A stretch of 64,000 bases of DNA from Stieleria marina (GCA_007741555.1 CP036526.1:5890001-5954000); one strand, 5' to 3'; shown: positions 47,084-56,847, numbered from the stretch's first letter. Program-made: numbers and translations. Notes: generated by a model from the letters alone, not told the origin.

Positions 47084-48211
47084 ATGCGTTTCATTTCGCT
47101 AATATTCAAGAACCTCACTCGTCGACCTTTTCGCACCACGTTGACGTTGCTGGCATTTGCCACCGCCATCGCGGCGGTCGTTTCGCTGCTAGGAATCGCC
47201 AAAGGATTTACCAAGTCGTTTGCCGATGTGTACCAATCACACAGCGTCGACGTAGTCGTTTCGCGAGCAGGCACCGCCGACCGACTGAGCAGCAGTGTGG
47301 ACGAATCGTTTGTCCAGCAGATTGCTGCCGTGCCCGGTGTCAGTCGTTCGGCAGGCGTGTTGCTGGAAACCATGTCGTTGGAAGAACAAGAAATCTACGG
47401 CGTCCCGTCGATGGGCATCGCTGACGGATCGTGGCTCTTGGATGACTACCGGTTGGAAGACCAGGTTACTGTCGAATCGCCCGACAGAAAACGTGTGCTG
47501 CTAGGTGCAAACTTGGCCAATCGTGTTGGAGTAAAGCCAGGCGAAGATGTGATGATTTTTGAAGATCCTTATTTGGTCTCAGGAATTTTCAACAGCCAAA
47601 GCACTTGGGAAAATGGATCGATGATCTTTCCTTTGTCGCAATTACAGCAACTAGCAGACCGCGACGGACAAGTCACTTATATCAACGTCGTCTTAGATAA
47701 ATCCTTCGCCGCAACCAAGGCAGCGCAGACAGTCGAGCAGATTGGAGCCTTGGATTCAAAGCTAAACGCTCTGACGACGACTGACTTTGTCGAAACAGAC
47801 ACCCGTATGCAACTCGCCACGGCGATGGCTTGGATGACGTCCATGATCGCTTTGGTCCTAGGAGCGTTCGGGACTCTCAACACGATGATGACCAGCGTGC
47901 TGGAACGGACTCGTGAGATCGGGATCCTGCGAGCGATGGGTTGGCCGCGAAAACGCGTGGTCAAAATGATTTTGATGGAATCAATCTTGCTGGCGATCAT
48001 TGCCAGCGTGATCGGCAGCCTAATGGCGATTGCGATGACATCGCTACTGGCTCGGTCCGCAGCAACTCAAGGCATCTTGACGCCCGCGATTGATGGCCCC
48101 GTTTTAATGCAGGGCGCCATTATCGGCTTGGTGATCGGAGTGCTCGGTGCGTTGATACCAGCGTGGCGAGCTTCCAAGCTGTTGCCGACCGAAGCGTTTC
48201 GCGAATCATGA
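47084..48211 (+). CDS. ABC transporter permease, MacB/FtsX family
   Basis: Inner-membrane permease of 375 residues starting at ATG 47084 (MRFISLIFKNLTRRPFRT); the upstream extension of the frame has no coding character. One helix near 20-42, a periplasmic MacB-PCD-like domain (about 45-240, with LLGANLANRVGVKPGEDV and then VSGIF), and three C-terminal helices (about 245-275, 295-325, 338-360). The FtsX coupling motif is in LERTREIGILRAMGWPRKRV. It lacks an adjacent ATPase gene, so its partner must be encoded elsewhere. Family members move lipoproteins or peptides, or transmit signals mechanically. Confidence 0.85.
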   Translation: MRFISLIFKNLTRRPFRTTLTLLAFATAIAAVVSLLGIAKGFTKSFADVYQSHSVDVVVSRAGTADRLSSSVDESFVQQIAAVPGVSRSAGVLLETMSLEEQEIYGVPSMGIADGSWLLDDYRLEDQVTVESPDRKRVLLGANLANRVGVKPGEDVMIFEDPYLVSGIFNSQSTWENGSMIFPLSQLQQLADRDGQVTYINVVLDKSFAATKAAQTVEQIGALDSKLNALTTTDFVETDTRMQLATAMAWMTSMIALVLGAFGTLNTMMTSVLERTREIGILRAMGWPRKRVVKMILMESILLAIIASVIGSLMAIAMTSLLARSAATQGILTPAIDGPVLMQGAIIGLVIGVLGALIPAWRASKLLPTEAFRES

Positions 48212-48283
48212 TCGCCGACTTCGCGATAAATCCATCGCTTGGCTGCAGGGTTGCATGCTGGGATCGGTGAATCAATAAAAAAA

Positions 48284-48309
48284 CTGCGGCCGATTGAGAT
48301 CGACCGCAG
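48284..48309 (-). terminator. rho-independent terminator of the DUF11 gene
   Basis: On the minus strand an 11-bp stem (CTGCGGTCGAT / ATCGGCCGCAG, one U-G pair) with loop CTCA is followed by a T-run of seven. The wobble pair exists only in the minus-strand RNA, which supports this direction. It lies 36-61 bases after the DUF11 stop. Confidence 0.85.
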
Positions 48310-48344
48310 CTTTACGTTTGGTTGGCTGTCAACGATGAGTTCGT

Positions 48345-51047
48345 TTACCGAAACTGCTGCCCCGAAGGCTGAGTTCGGTTTTGGCCTCTCTGGCCTCGTG
48401 CGACCGCAGGTTGGCGATCGTCATACACCATTGTGCTTTCTTCTTTGGTAACAGGTTGGCTGGATTGGTCGCTGACCACCATGGCCTGGATTTTATGTCG
48501 GCCATCCTTGATACCACGTGCTTTGATGCGGTAGACCAATTCTGAATTGGCCCCCAAGTGAGCACGCGGACGGAATGCGACTAAACCGCGACCATCGGTC
48601 TCTGCGTCTTCGGCCCCCAAAAGCTCCAGCCCTGGTGGCAATTGAACTTTGACGGAGACGTTGCTGTCGGGGCGAGAACCTTGGTTGACCACTTTGATCT
48701 CGTAAGTCGTTTCGGTTCCCACTTCGATCGGATCAGCCGAATCGGCAACCGAGAACGTGAGTTCGGCGAGCGATTCGACATCCACGCGTTGTTCGTTTTT
48801 AGCAATGACGCCCAAATCTGCTTTGGCTTCCAATTGGATCGATCGAGCACCTTCTTGAACCGGCAACAGCGTCAATGGAACAGAATCGTTTGCACCGACC
48901 GGCAAGTTGTCCAGCTGCCAATAGACGGCGTGACGGGATGGGTCGTACTGACCAGCGTTGCCAGTGCTGACAAAAGTGAACCCGCGATCCAAGAAAGCGG
49001 TGATGCGGACGTTGGTGGCTTGCGCGGTTCCCGAGTTGGCGATATCCAAGCTATAGACCGCTTGGCGTTCCAAAAAGCGACGTCCTGGACCGACCAATGC
49101 GACTTGCAACTGCGGAGCGACGACTTGAACGTCCACGCTATGACTGGTTTCCATGCCATCGTCACCTCGCAAGAAAACCGTATTGCGAACCATCCCCGGG
49201 GCGACTGCTCGCAGGCGAAGCATCTGCCGACGAACTTCGCCGGGACGAAGTGTTCCAATTAGGTTGTCGAGTTCGCGACCACGAGGATGCTCCAGATTCT
49301 CCGGAACATCTTCCTGTAGCATGACGCCGGTGGCGTCACCTGTTCCTGGGTTGGAAACTTCGACTTCGATTTCAAGCTGCTGACCGACCAAGACGGTTGG
49401 AGGTGCTTTTTGGACGATTTTCAGTTCGGGCCGTGTGCTCATTGTCCGGACTGACGCGGCTGCCTCAAAAGTGACGCGTGCGACGCTGCCCAGTTCACCT
49501 TCTTCCACAGGAACCAACTCCATTGTCAACGTGCGTTCTTCGCCCGCTGCCAAGGAACCCAACTGCCAAACAAGCTGGCCGTTGTTGCCCGCTTGTGCTT
49601 GGGGAGTGGCTCCTTTGAACTGCATGCCGGCGGGCACTTGGTCGTGCACTTGCACATCCAATGCTTCGGCAGAACCGACATTCTGGACTTGAATCACAAA
49701 CGAAGCGGGTTTCCCAACTTTGACTTCGCTTGGAGCTCGCTTATGGATGACAACACTGGGTGCTTGGACGCCTTCCAAGCGACGGTCGCCAGGCTGAGCG
49801 AGCGAGCCAGTGGATTGACCAGCCAATCGGTGAGCTGCAGGGAGCGCGGGCAAAGTAGTTTGCCCCATTCCGATCCTTGAAGATGTATCGCGGCGACCAT
49901 TGTTCTGAAAATTACTGGGACGATTGTCGAACTGGCCATTTGCGTATTGGCCGCCATCGTACTGCCCCCGAGGAAGCGGCGGAGCGGAAGGCTGCGGCTG
50001 ATTATCAAAACCGTTCATTTCGACGGATCGTCGTTGGCTTGGTAGCGGTTGCCCAAATCCATTGTTGGTGGGCCCATTGTTCGCGGCGAATTGGTTGGGC
50101 TGGGGGGCAGCTTGCCGTTGACGGATTTGCTGAGCTTGGATCTCTTGCTCTCGTGCAAGTTCTTCGCGAGCGAGCATGGCGTCGGCACGACGTTGCAGTT
50201 CCTGTTCTTCGCGTGCTTGTTGCTGGCGTAGTTCCTGTTCTGCCGCGAGCGCCTGTTCGCGTTGGATCGCGTCGCGTTCGGCAGCCAAGGCAGCAGCTTG
50301 ATCTGCTGCGGAATTGTCGGGCATGGCAACGGCGCGAAGCATTTGGGACGCGGCCCCATTGTCATTTTGGTTCGCAGCGATGTTGTCTTGCGATTGTTCG
50401 CCGAATCCACCCATGAAATTATTGGGAGTCATGTTGGCAGGCTGAGCGGCGTCGGTTGCGATCGGCTGTGTTTCTTGATCGCTGACGCCACCACGCAAAA
50501 AGTTGGAGGGCTGTCCACTTGGCGGCATGGCATCCGCTGAATCTTGCCCCGCAGCTGGCATCGCCAAACTTTGCGACGGTGGCAGATTCAGACCGTCAGT
50601 GGCTTGCGCGTCACCTGCTGGTTCTTGCCCGGGAGCATCGCCTGGAAACGTCATCGCAGGCATTGCCATTGCGTTGGCAGTTGATTCGTTGGAAGCGTCC
50701 GAAGGCGGCGCAAACGTCGTCGGCAGTGCTAACGCATTGGCAACATCACCAGCTACGTCACCGATCGCGGCTTCGGTGTGCTGTACCAATTGAATCGCAC
50801 CAGGGACGTCGGCAAACGGACTTGCCGGCGGTTTCTCGCCGTCATCGTCGGTTTGATTCCATTGCCCAAGACCAATGGGTGCGGGCGCATCACCATCGGC
50901 TTGTCGCTGAATATTGTTGAGCGGGTTCCAAGACGTTTGCAGATCGTCTTGATGGTCTTTCTGAGCTTGGGCGGCCATGATGGCTCCCAAGAGAATTGTT
51001 ACCGCCCCTGCGGCGAGGCGTACGCCAAAAGGTTTCATGGGTCGCAT
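48345..51047 (-). CDS. DUF11-repeat surface protein with long low-complexity N-terminus
   Basis: About 900 residues from ATG 51047; the frame continues 32 residues upstream without a signal sequence, so the internal ATGs at 51047 or 51038 (MKPFGVRLAAG) are preferred, which begin a signal peptide ending MAAQAQ. The N-terminal half is rich in Ala, Gln, Asn, Pro and Met, with a Gln/Glu/Arg/Ala coiled-coil-like stretch (LAAEQELRQQQAREEQ). The C-terminal ~480 residues hold four Ig-like DUF11/CARDB units, each with a 'VxNxGxAxAxxVxVxDxVPxGM'-type pattern, for example VGSAEALDVQVHDQVPAGM and NPGTGDATGVMLQEDVPENL. Likely a cell-envelope or S-layer-type structural protein. A terminator follows. Confidence 0.82.
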   Translation of the reverse strand: MRPMKPFGVRLAAGAVTILLGAIMAAQAQKDHQDDLQTSWNPLNNIQRQADGDAPAPIGLGQWNQTDDDGEKPPASPFADVPGAIQLVQHTEAAIGDVAGDVANALALPTTFAPPSDASNESTANAMAMPAMTFPGDAPGQEPAGDAQATDGLNLPPSQSLAMPAAGQDSADAMPPSGQPSNFLRGGVSDQETQPIATDAAQPANMTPNNFMGGFGEQSQDNIAANQNDNGAASQMLRAVAMPDNSAADQAAALAAERDAIQREQALAAEQELRQQQAREEQELQRRADAMLAREELAREQEIQAQQIRQRQAAPQPNQFAANNGPTNNGFGQPLPSQRRSVEMNGFDNQPQPSAPPLPRGQYDGGQYANGQFDNRPSNFQNNGRRDTSSRIGMGQTTLPALPAAHRLAGQSTGSLAQPGDRRLEGVQAPSVVIHKRAPSEVKVGKPASFVIQVQNVGSAEALDVQVHDQVPAGMQFKGATPQAQAGNNGQLVWQLGSLAAGEERTLTMELVPVEEGELGSVARVTFEAAASVRTMSTRPELKIVQKAPPTVLVGQQLEIEVEVSNPGTGDATGVMLQEDVPENLEHPRGRELDNLIGTLRPGEVRRQMLRLRAVAPGMVRNTVFLRGDDGMETSHSVDVQVVAPQLQVALVGPGRRFLERQAVYSLDIANSGTAQATNVRITAFLDRGFTFVSTGNAGQYDPSRHAVYWQLDNLPVGANDSVPLTLLPVQEGARSIQLEAKADLGVIAKNEQRVDVESLAELTFSVADSADPIEVGTETTYEIKVVNQGSRPDSNVSVKVQLPPGLELLGAEDAETDGRGLVAFRPRAHLGANSELVYRIKARGIKDGRHKIQAMVVSDQSSQPVTKEESTMVYDDRQPAVARGQRGQNRTQPSGQQFR

Positions 51048-51197
51048 TCCGTTCGCGAATAGTTGAGCCGATCCTTCGGCGTGCCCCGTCGTTACCAAAT
51101 TTTGCAGCGTGCCTGGAAGAGCAAACGACCAAACTTGAATCAAATTGAACGTTTTCGCAAAATTGCAGTGACTTCAACCGGGAAGTCGCGGGGCTGT

Positions 51198-52136
51198 CTA
51201 TGCAAGCAACTTTCCCCAACGCTGACCGCGTTCGCTGCTTTGGAAATTCAACTTTGCCAGTTGCTCGATCAACTCACTGCAATCCTGATCGACCGCGGTT
51301 TCGATCGTGAACACCCGGCGGTTGGCAAGCAACTGAATCACCGAACCAATCAAGAACGACTCCGCCGATTCCAGTTTTGCCCGATGGTGAATCTGTCCCA
51401 AATCAAGGATCGCCTGGGAACAATTCATCACCTGAGCATCGGGGTCACTGAGCCAAATTGACAGAGACGCCAGAACTTCGTCACTGCGATGATCAACTAG
51501 TTCGTGATGTTCGACATCTAAGTGAGCCATCGCCGAGGCATGCCGTGGATCGGCGGGAATCCACTGCTCCACTTGCATCCGTGTGCTTCGCTGCAACTGC
51601 ATCCATTGGCGATCGACCGGCATTCGAAACGGGTTGGTGTTGGCCGTCATTCGGACCACATTTTGACCACCGGTATATGACTGCCGCGACAGGAGGGACG
51701 ACACTCGCGTATCGTTAACACTGACGCCGATCCCGTGGCCTAAGGGCGCAAGCCCAGCGTAGCCGCTGATTTCGTCACGCAATGGACCGACGACAATCCG
51801 ATCAAATCCCGATTCGGCAATCAGGGTTTCTGCAGTGCTTAAGAGTTGATCGCAGCTTTCGAGTCCTTCGGCCGTGAAGCAGATCGCGGACAGGATCGCT
51901 GTCGACGGTTGATAGACGTCCGGAGCGAAATGGCACCACCCTTGGACATGATCATCATGAACGGCGACCAACAGGTGTTGGGCGTCAAAAAAGGTCCGCG
52001 ACAGCACAGATTGCTCGATGATCGCGGTGCTAACCGGCGGTGGCGGCCCTAACGCGGACCAATGCTGGACCCAGACGTCAGCCAAGGCGGGCAAGTCACC
52101 GTTTCGGAACTGGCGAATTTCGACCACAAGGTTCAT
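51198..52136 (-). CDS. GNAT-like N-acetyltransferase
   Basis: About 312 residues from ATG 52136 (MNLVVEIRQFRNGDLPAL), a typical GNAT opening of strand then NGDLPAL helix; upstream Met codons are less likely because the divergent COX3-like gene needs promoter space. The first domain has VAVHDDHVQGWCHF and AILSAICFTAEGL, with a GFDRIVVGP strand. The second half (from about 185) looks like a tandem, degenerate GNAT fold, so it may be a two-domain member. The acyl-CoA P-loop (Q/RxxGxG/A) is poorly kept, and the substrate is unknown. Confidence 0.62.
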   Translation of the reverse strand: MNLVVEIRQFRNGDLPALADVWVQHWSALGPPPPVSTAIIEQSVLSRTFFDAQHLLVAVHDDHVQGWCHFAPDVYQPSTAILSAICFTAEGLESCDQLLSTAETLIAESGFDRIVVGPLRDEISGYAGLAPLGHGIGVSVNDTRVSSLLSRQSYTGGQNVVRMTANTNPFRMPVDRQWMQLQRSTRMQVEQWIPADPRHASAMAHLDVEHHELVDHRSDEVLASLSIWLSDPDAQVMNCSQAILDLGQIHHRAKLESAESFLIGSVIQLLANRRVFTIETAVDQDCSELIEQLAKLNFQSSERGQRWGKLLA

Positions 52137-52327
52137 CAACTTGAAGGAGTGAGCGTTTTCGTCATGATGCCACATGAAGGACCATTCCAGTAGGCGGGGC
52201 ACTACGATATACCCGAATGGTCGCATCTTGGCCGACATGCGATCCCGAAGGCATCAAATCTTGACCAGCCGCCTTTTCGATCAACGCTGTTTTACCCCTC
52301 TGCCGCTTGGACCATGCAGCCTGAACC

Positions 52328-52936
52328 ATGCCGCTCACTAAAATCTCTGCCAATCCCCCCGCTGAAATACTCCCCAGCGATCAACGTCAGCGATTGGGCG
52401 GACTGTTGTTTTTGCTATCGCTGCTGGTTTTTTTTCTCAGCAGCATCTTGCTGTACGGAATCTATGCGTACTGGCGCCGTGACGATCCGCAGCGAATGAC
52501 GGCACTGCCGGCTAGTTTTATGGTCAGCACCGTTTGCTTGCTCGCAATCAGCGGACTGGTTCACTTCGCAACACGCAGTATACGACGCGAACGGCGGACG
52601 CTTACCGGCAGCTTATTGGGAGCCAGCGCCTTGTTGGCACTCATCTTTATGGCGATTCAATTTGTTGCCATGATCGAGATGCTAACCGGACGAGGGATGG
52701 ACCATGGAACCGCCAAAGGGGTGGTCGGCATGGTCGTCGTTTTGGCATTCTTGCACGCACTGCACGTCTTAGGCGGAGTTTTTGCGCTCGGCCTTGTTGG
52801 GATTCGTTCCATCCAGGGACGCTATGACCATGAAAGACACTGGCCCGTGGATTTCGCCGCGCAGTATTGGCACTTTCTGGATCTGATTTGGTTGTGCATG
52901 CTCGGTACGTTTTGGATGACGACCGGGGGCTTTTGA
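52328..52936 (+). CDS. haem-copper oxidase subunit III-like protein
   Basis: A 202-residue membrane protein with five hydrophobic segments. The COX3 signature is near the end: LHALHVLGGVFALG, then YWHFLDLIWLCMLGTFW. The glutamate/aspartate and His pattern of subunit III in helices (FVAMIEML...HGTAKG) also fits. Subunit III supports the catalytic subunits I/II in proton-pumping terminal oxidases. No subunit I or II gene lies in the neighbourhood: the flanks are a GNAT gene (divergent) and a convergent sugar isomerase. It may be an orphan, or part of a complex encoded elsewhere. Confidence 0.85.
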   Translation: MPLTKISANPPAEILPSDQRQRLGGLLFLLSLLVFFLSSILLYGIYAYWRRDDPQRMTALPASFMVSTVCLLAISGLVHFATRSIRRERRTLTGSLLGASALLALIFMAIQFVAMIEMLTGRGMDHGTAKGVVGMVVVLAFLHALHVLGGVFALGLVGIRSIQGRYDHERHWPVDFAAQYWHFLDLIWLCMLGTFWMTTGGF

Positions 52937-52981
52937 CCCACCAACCTTTCCCAACAAGACGCTCCGCAACTAGCGCAAAAA

Positions 52982-53009
52982 AAGCCACCCACACTGATGC
53001 AGGCGGCTT
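52982..53009 (-). terminator. rho-independent terminator of the sugar-phosphate isomerase gene
   Basis: On the minus strand AAGCCGCC pairs with GGTGGCTT (one G-U pair) around a 12-base loop and is followed by a run of T at 52983-52977. It lies 47-74 bases after the isomerase stop. The wobble pair supports this direction. It also falls between convergent genes. Confidence 0.75.
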
Positions 53010-53055
53010 CGTTGAATTTGCACTGTCGCCGAATTGGCAACTTGCTGCGAGCGTT

Positions 53056-53982
53056 CTACGCTTCGGCTGGGACCGACGTCTCGACGGCGTTTTCGTCGAT
53101 TAGATCCATCGGCAATGGCGAAACTTCGATGCCAGCGTCGGCCGAGATTCCGTCGATGGCCTTCTGCGATTTTTGAACGGTGCTTTCGCGAGTCTGGCCT
53201 TTGTACTGCGTTGGCGAAGCGGAAGGGCTAACCGGTCCTTCGAAGTCAATCGAAACCAAGTGCTTCATGACAGCAACGTGATCCAGTCCGCCTTCTTTTT
53301 CGGGCAAAACGCGATCGTTGGTCGTAGCGCTGGCAGCTTCGACTTCGGGTGCCAGTGACGCCATGCGAACGGCCACGATTTGGTCCGCCGTCAACGCGCT
53401 GATTTGCTCAAGCGTTCCGGCTCCCACCAACCAATCCCAGGTGTCGATCAAGAATCCGACGTTGGAATTCCCAACCCCTTTGACCAGCGCAAGGAAACCT
53501 TCGACGTTTTGAGTGAAAGCAAACTCTTTGCCCTCGCTCAATTCGGTGCCAGCGTGGAAACCAACTCCCAGACGAATGTTCTTGCTGCCTAGCACGTCAG
53601 CGATTTGGTCCAGACGTTTAAGCTGTGTGTCAAAGAACTCGTGGTACGGCAGGCGGTCAGTCGCTGCTGGAGCGTGAATGTATGCGCGGCTAACACCCAA
53701 TTCGGCGGCGACTTCGGTCAACGGATGCAACGCACCAACTTGGCTGGTGAACGCGTCATCATCAGCATCCAAATCGACGTCGACAGCGAAACCGCCCACG
53801 CTCAAATTTTCGGCAGCACGCAGGTACTTTGCCGCATCATCGATGCTAGAACGTTGCGAACGACGCAGCATTTCTGACATGTCAATGTCCATGCTGCGGA
53901 ACCCATAAGTGAGCGCCAACTCAATCAATTCGCTTTGTCGTCCGTTGATACGCAACGATTGAGGTGAGAAATTCTTTAGCAT
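53056..53982 (-). CDS. sugar phosphate isomerase/epimerase family (TIM barrel)
   Basis: A 308-residue soluble protein of the AP-endonuclease-2/xylose-isomerase-like fold. The barrel pattern starts with ELIELALTYGFRSMDIDMSEM, then FAVDVDLDADDDAF, ELGVSRAYIHAPAA, RLGVGFHAGTELSEGKEF, GFLIDTWDWLVGAG, and IVAVRMASL. Metal ligands would be the Glu/Asp/His in these strands; LIDTWDWL holds the Asp. The exact reaction is not known. The C-terminus (DLIDENAVETSVPAEA) is acidic. A 525-base gap lies upstream and a terminator downstream. Confidence 0.78.
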   Translation of the reverse strand: MLKNFSPQSLRINGRQSELIELALTYGFRSMDIDMSEMLRRSQRSSIDDAAKYLRAAENLSVGGFAVDVDLDADDDAFTSQVGALHPLTEVAAELGVSRAYIHAPAATDRLPYHEFFDTQLKRLDQIADVLGSKNIRLGVGFHAGTELSEGKEFAFTQNVEGFLALVKGVGNSNVGFLIDTWDWLVGAGTLEQISALTADQIVAVRMASLAPEVEAASATTNDRVLPEKEGGLDHVAVMKHLVSIDFEGPVSPSASPTQYKGQTRESTVQKSQKAIDGISADAGIEVSPLPMDLIDENAVETSVPAEA

Positions 53983-54507
53983 GTGAGTGTTTACCTATTA
54001 AAAACGAATGGCTGTAGGATGACGACGAATCGTGTATGAAACGATCACCCCACCGGGTTAATCCGCGGGGAGAGACCTTGTGTGCGGTTCTTTGCAAACA
54101 GTGGCTCGATCGACGCAGGACACCAAAGTCCCCTCGTTTGACACCAGAATCACCGTTTCTAGCAATTTGCAAGCCGCAGAGTATCGCAGAAGTTACCGTT
54201 TTGAGCCAAGGGGCTTATTCTGGCTGAAGCGGGATAAATCCGGCATCGCTCGATTCGGGGCAAATGTCACCCAAGAACGGGCTGATCTGGCGTCCGAACC
54301 CGCCCAGTACGAGCCCAAACACGAGCCTTGACGCTTCATCGCACCGCAGGAAACCACTCCAAAACGGCTTTCGCGGCCAACAAGTGTTCGCTCTGACAGA
54401 AATTGATCTACGTTTTGGTCTGCCGAATCGGTGGCTCAGGTCAAGCATCTTTGATCCAATTCAGCACGCCGCCGTGACCGATCCCTCTCTTATTACCTCC
54501 TAGTTCT
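53983..54507. other. 525-base gap between divergent genes
   Basis: The segment separates the sugar isomerase and the metallohydrolase, which point away from each other. Short frames (up to 83 codons) occur on both strands but none shows convincing coding bias or a ribosome-binding site. A small GC-rich stem (CCCC...GCGGGG near 54043-54071) is visible. I see no tRNA, repeat or other recognisable feature. Confidence 0.45.
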
Positions 54508-55338
54508 GTGACCTCGACCGACGCCCAAACTCAGCGAACAGAATCGCCCCATGGCCAATCGACCGCCGTGTTTCTGGGGACGGGAACCAGCGTCGGGGTA
54601 CCAGCAATTGGATGCGAGTGCGCGGTCTGCCAAAGTGATGACACACGCAATAAACGACTTCGATGTGCGCTCCTGGTCTACTTGCCCGGCGGAACGCTGC
54701 TGATCGACACACCACCCGATTTGCGAACACAGCTGCTTCGCGAAAAGGTCCGGTTGGTTCATGCAGTCCTCTACACGCACGAACACGCCGACCATCTTTT
54801 TGGCCTGGACGATCTGCGGCTCTTTCCGTTTCGGCTTGGGCACGCCATGCCGCTGTACTGCACCACGTTGGTCGAACAGCGGATTCGCCACTCGTTTGAC
54901 TACGCGTTTTCAACTCGTGAACAAACCCACCCAGGCTCTCGGCCTCAATTGGAATTTGAAACAATCGACGAAAACCCATTCCAAGTGCTCGGCGCGACCG
55001 TCACGCCCATCCCCATGAAACATGGCCCTCATTTCAATGTGTTTGGTTTTCGGATCGGGGACTTTGCGTATTGCACGGACACCAATTTCATTCCGGATTC
55101 ATCGATCGAATTGCTCCAAGGAGTGCGGACCTTTGTCGTCGGTGCGCTTCGCCATACCACTCATCCGACTCACTACAGTGTCAGCGAAGCCGTTGAAGTC
55201 TCCAAACGGGTCGGCGCCGAACAGGTGTTGCTAACGCACGTGTGCCACGACTTGGATCATCAAACCACCAACGATGAATTGCCCAGTGGAATCGACTTGG
55301 CGTTCGATGGGCTGCGAGTTGAATTCAACGCAGGCTGA
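54508..55338 (+). CDS. PhnP-like metallo-beta-lactamase-fold hydrolase
   Basis: A 276-residue metallohydrolase starting at GTG 54508. FLGTGTSVGVPAIGCECAVC at about 22-41 combines the MBL opening with a Cys cluster (GCECAVC...LRCALLV) that binds a structural zinc in PhnP-type cyclic phosphodiesterases. The metal motif is THEHADH (near 90), with further ligands in MKHGPHFNVFG, CTDTNFI and LTHVCHD. The family includes 1,2-cyclic-ribose-phosphate phosphodiesterase (PhnP), but no C-P lyase genes are near, so a general phosphodiesterase role is more likely. Convergent with the AMP ligase gene. Confidence 0.85.
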   Translation: MTSTDAQTQRTESPHGQSTAVFLGTGTSVGVPAIGCECAVCQSDDTRNKRLRCALLVYLPGGTLLIDTPPDLRTQLLREKVRLVHAVLYTHEHADHLFGLDDLRLFPFRLGHAMPLYCTTLVEQRIRHSFDYAFSTREQTHPGSRPQLEFETIDENPFQVLGATVTPIPMKHGPHFNVFGFRIGDFAYCTDTNFIPDSSIELLQGVRTFVVGALRHTTHPTHYSVSEAVEVSKRVGAEQVLLTHVCHDLDHQTTNDELPSGIDLAFDGLRVEFNAG

Positions 55339-55401
55339 CGACGGATCAGAAGCGTGTCGCGACCAGACGTTGCCGCCACGACCAGACGATGTGCCGTCCG
55401 A

Positions 55402-56847
55402 TTACCGCAACCGCCGCATCACTTGTCGACGTCGAATCGTTCCCTTGGCTGTCAGATCACCCGATTCGGCACTCAGCGGTTCTTCAAAACAGTGAACCGA
55501 TGCTGGTTGTTCCCACGGCGGTCGATCCGCAAGTCTCTTTTCGATGGCAGCGGCCCAACCATTTGCGTCATCGGCATCCAACCAAACGTCAATCGTCCTG
55601 CCCGATGGCACGATTAACGCATGACGCACGCCGTCGATTTGTTCAATCTGCCGTTCAATCGACTGCGGATGAATCTTGTGCCCGTTATCAAGCACGATAA
55701 CGTCGTCAGCACGCCCAAGAATCCGGAGCTGGCTGGTCGCGGGATCCAGTTGCACGATGTCGCCCGTATCGAGCCACCCATCGACGATCTTTTGACGTGT
55801 TGCGGTCAGGTCATTCCAATAGCCCGACATCACATGCGGTCCCCGCACAAACAATCGCCCGTCACGAATCTGGCGCTCCCATCCGTCGACAAACCCACCC
55901 ACCATACCAGCCGTGGAGTTCTCAGGCGTTGCGCTGCAAATCACGGGAGACGACTCCGTCAATCCATAACCTTGGATGATGGTCACTCCACGAGCGCTCC
56001 ATTTGCAAAAATCACGCTGCGACAATGCCGCGCCACCACACCCAAGTAATCGTAGGCGATCCAATCCCATTTCAGCGGCATCCGATTCGTACAATCGATT
56101 CGCCAAGCTGGGAACAACATTGGCAACGGTCGGCTGAACTTGCGGCCCCATGAATCGCCACGCTTGCATCCCAAGTCCCAGCGCCATCGTGCAGCCACTC
56201 AGCAACCATGTTCCCAAATCGCACGTACGCGCGTACGCATGACAGAGCGGGAGTGAAGTCAGTCGAACATCGCTGGCTGAGTTGGGAACTGCCTTTAGCT
56301 TGGCCCTCGCGTTGCCAACCAAATTCCTATGGGTCAGCGTAACCGCCTTGGATTCGGCCGTCGTGCCACTGGTCCACAAGATCAATGCTGGGTCGTCTGG
56401 TTTCGTCTTGGGCAAAGCCGCATGAATTCGTTGCAAAGGATCGCTGCCGAAACCCGCATCCTCTTGATCGAGGTGGTGGTGATCGATCCACACCCCGCCA
56501 ACTTGGCTCGCAAGCTGTTTTGCCCGCGCTCCCAATCGATGGTCAATCGGAATCTCCATCGCATCAATCAAAGGACACGCCAGCGCGATCAAGACATCAC
56601 CAAGCGAATTGTCGCTTGCGTAGCCGATGCAGCGCTGCGAATCACCATCAGTATCAAGACGATGATCAAGCAAGTCCGCCTGAGCACAAACAAGCTGGCC
56701 CAGTTGCTGCCAAGTAAACGCCTGCGTGTCCGCCTGGAATCGCGTCACTAGCGCGACGTCGTTTGCTCGTGTTTGGATCTGATACGAAAAGGCATGCAGA
56801 AGACTGGGAAACCCCTCGCTTGATGACGCTGCGTTAGAAGTTGACAA
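55402..56847 (-). CDS. AMP-dependent synthetase/ligase (acyl-CoA ligase family)
   Basis: Activates a carboxylic acid as acyl-AMP; 481 residues. The P-loop-like A3 motif is LWTSGTTAESKAVTLTHRN; A5 is GYGLTESSPV, A7 is WLDTGDI, and A8 begins ILGRADDVIV. The catalytic Lys fits LTAKGTIRRRQ in the C-terminal subdomain. The start is TTG at 56847, with AAGGGG about nine bases upstream, and overlaps the end of the DUF4832 gene by 14 bases, so the two are linked. The substrate is unknown; OSB-CoA ligase (MenE) or long-chain acyl ligase are options. The shortened C-terminal domain is noticeable. Confidence 0.87.
   Translation of the reverse strand: MSTSNAASSSEGFPSLLHAFSYQIQTRANDVALVTRFQADTQAFTWQQLGQLVCAQADLLDHRLDTDGDSQRCIGYASDNSLGDVLIALACPLIDAMEIPIDHRLGARAKQLASQVGGVWIDHHHLDQEDAGFGSDPLQRIHAALPKTKPDDPALILWTSGTTAESKAVTLTHRNLVGNARAKLKAVPNSASDVRLTSLPLCHAYARTCDLGTWLLSGCTMALGLGMQAWRFMGPQVQPTVANVVPSLANRLYESDAAEMGLDRLRLLGCGGAALSQRDFCKWSARGVTIIQGYGLTESSPVICSATPENSTAGMVGGFVDGWERQIRDGRLFVRGPHVMSGYWNDLTATRQKIVDGWLDTGDIVQLDPATSQLRILGRADDVIVLDNGHKIHPQSIERQIEQIDGVRHALIVPSGRTIDVWLDADDANGWAAAIEKRLADRPPWEQPASVHCFEEPLSAESGDLTAKGTIRRRQVMRRLR

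Noticed and set aside
54080-54331. 83-codon plus-strand frame in the divergent gap
   Set aside because: No ribosome-binding site, no recognisable motif, and codon use does not differ from noncoding sequence nearby.
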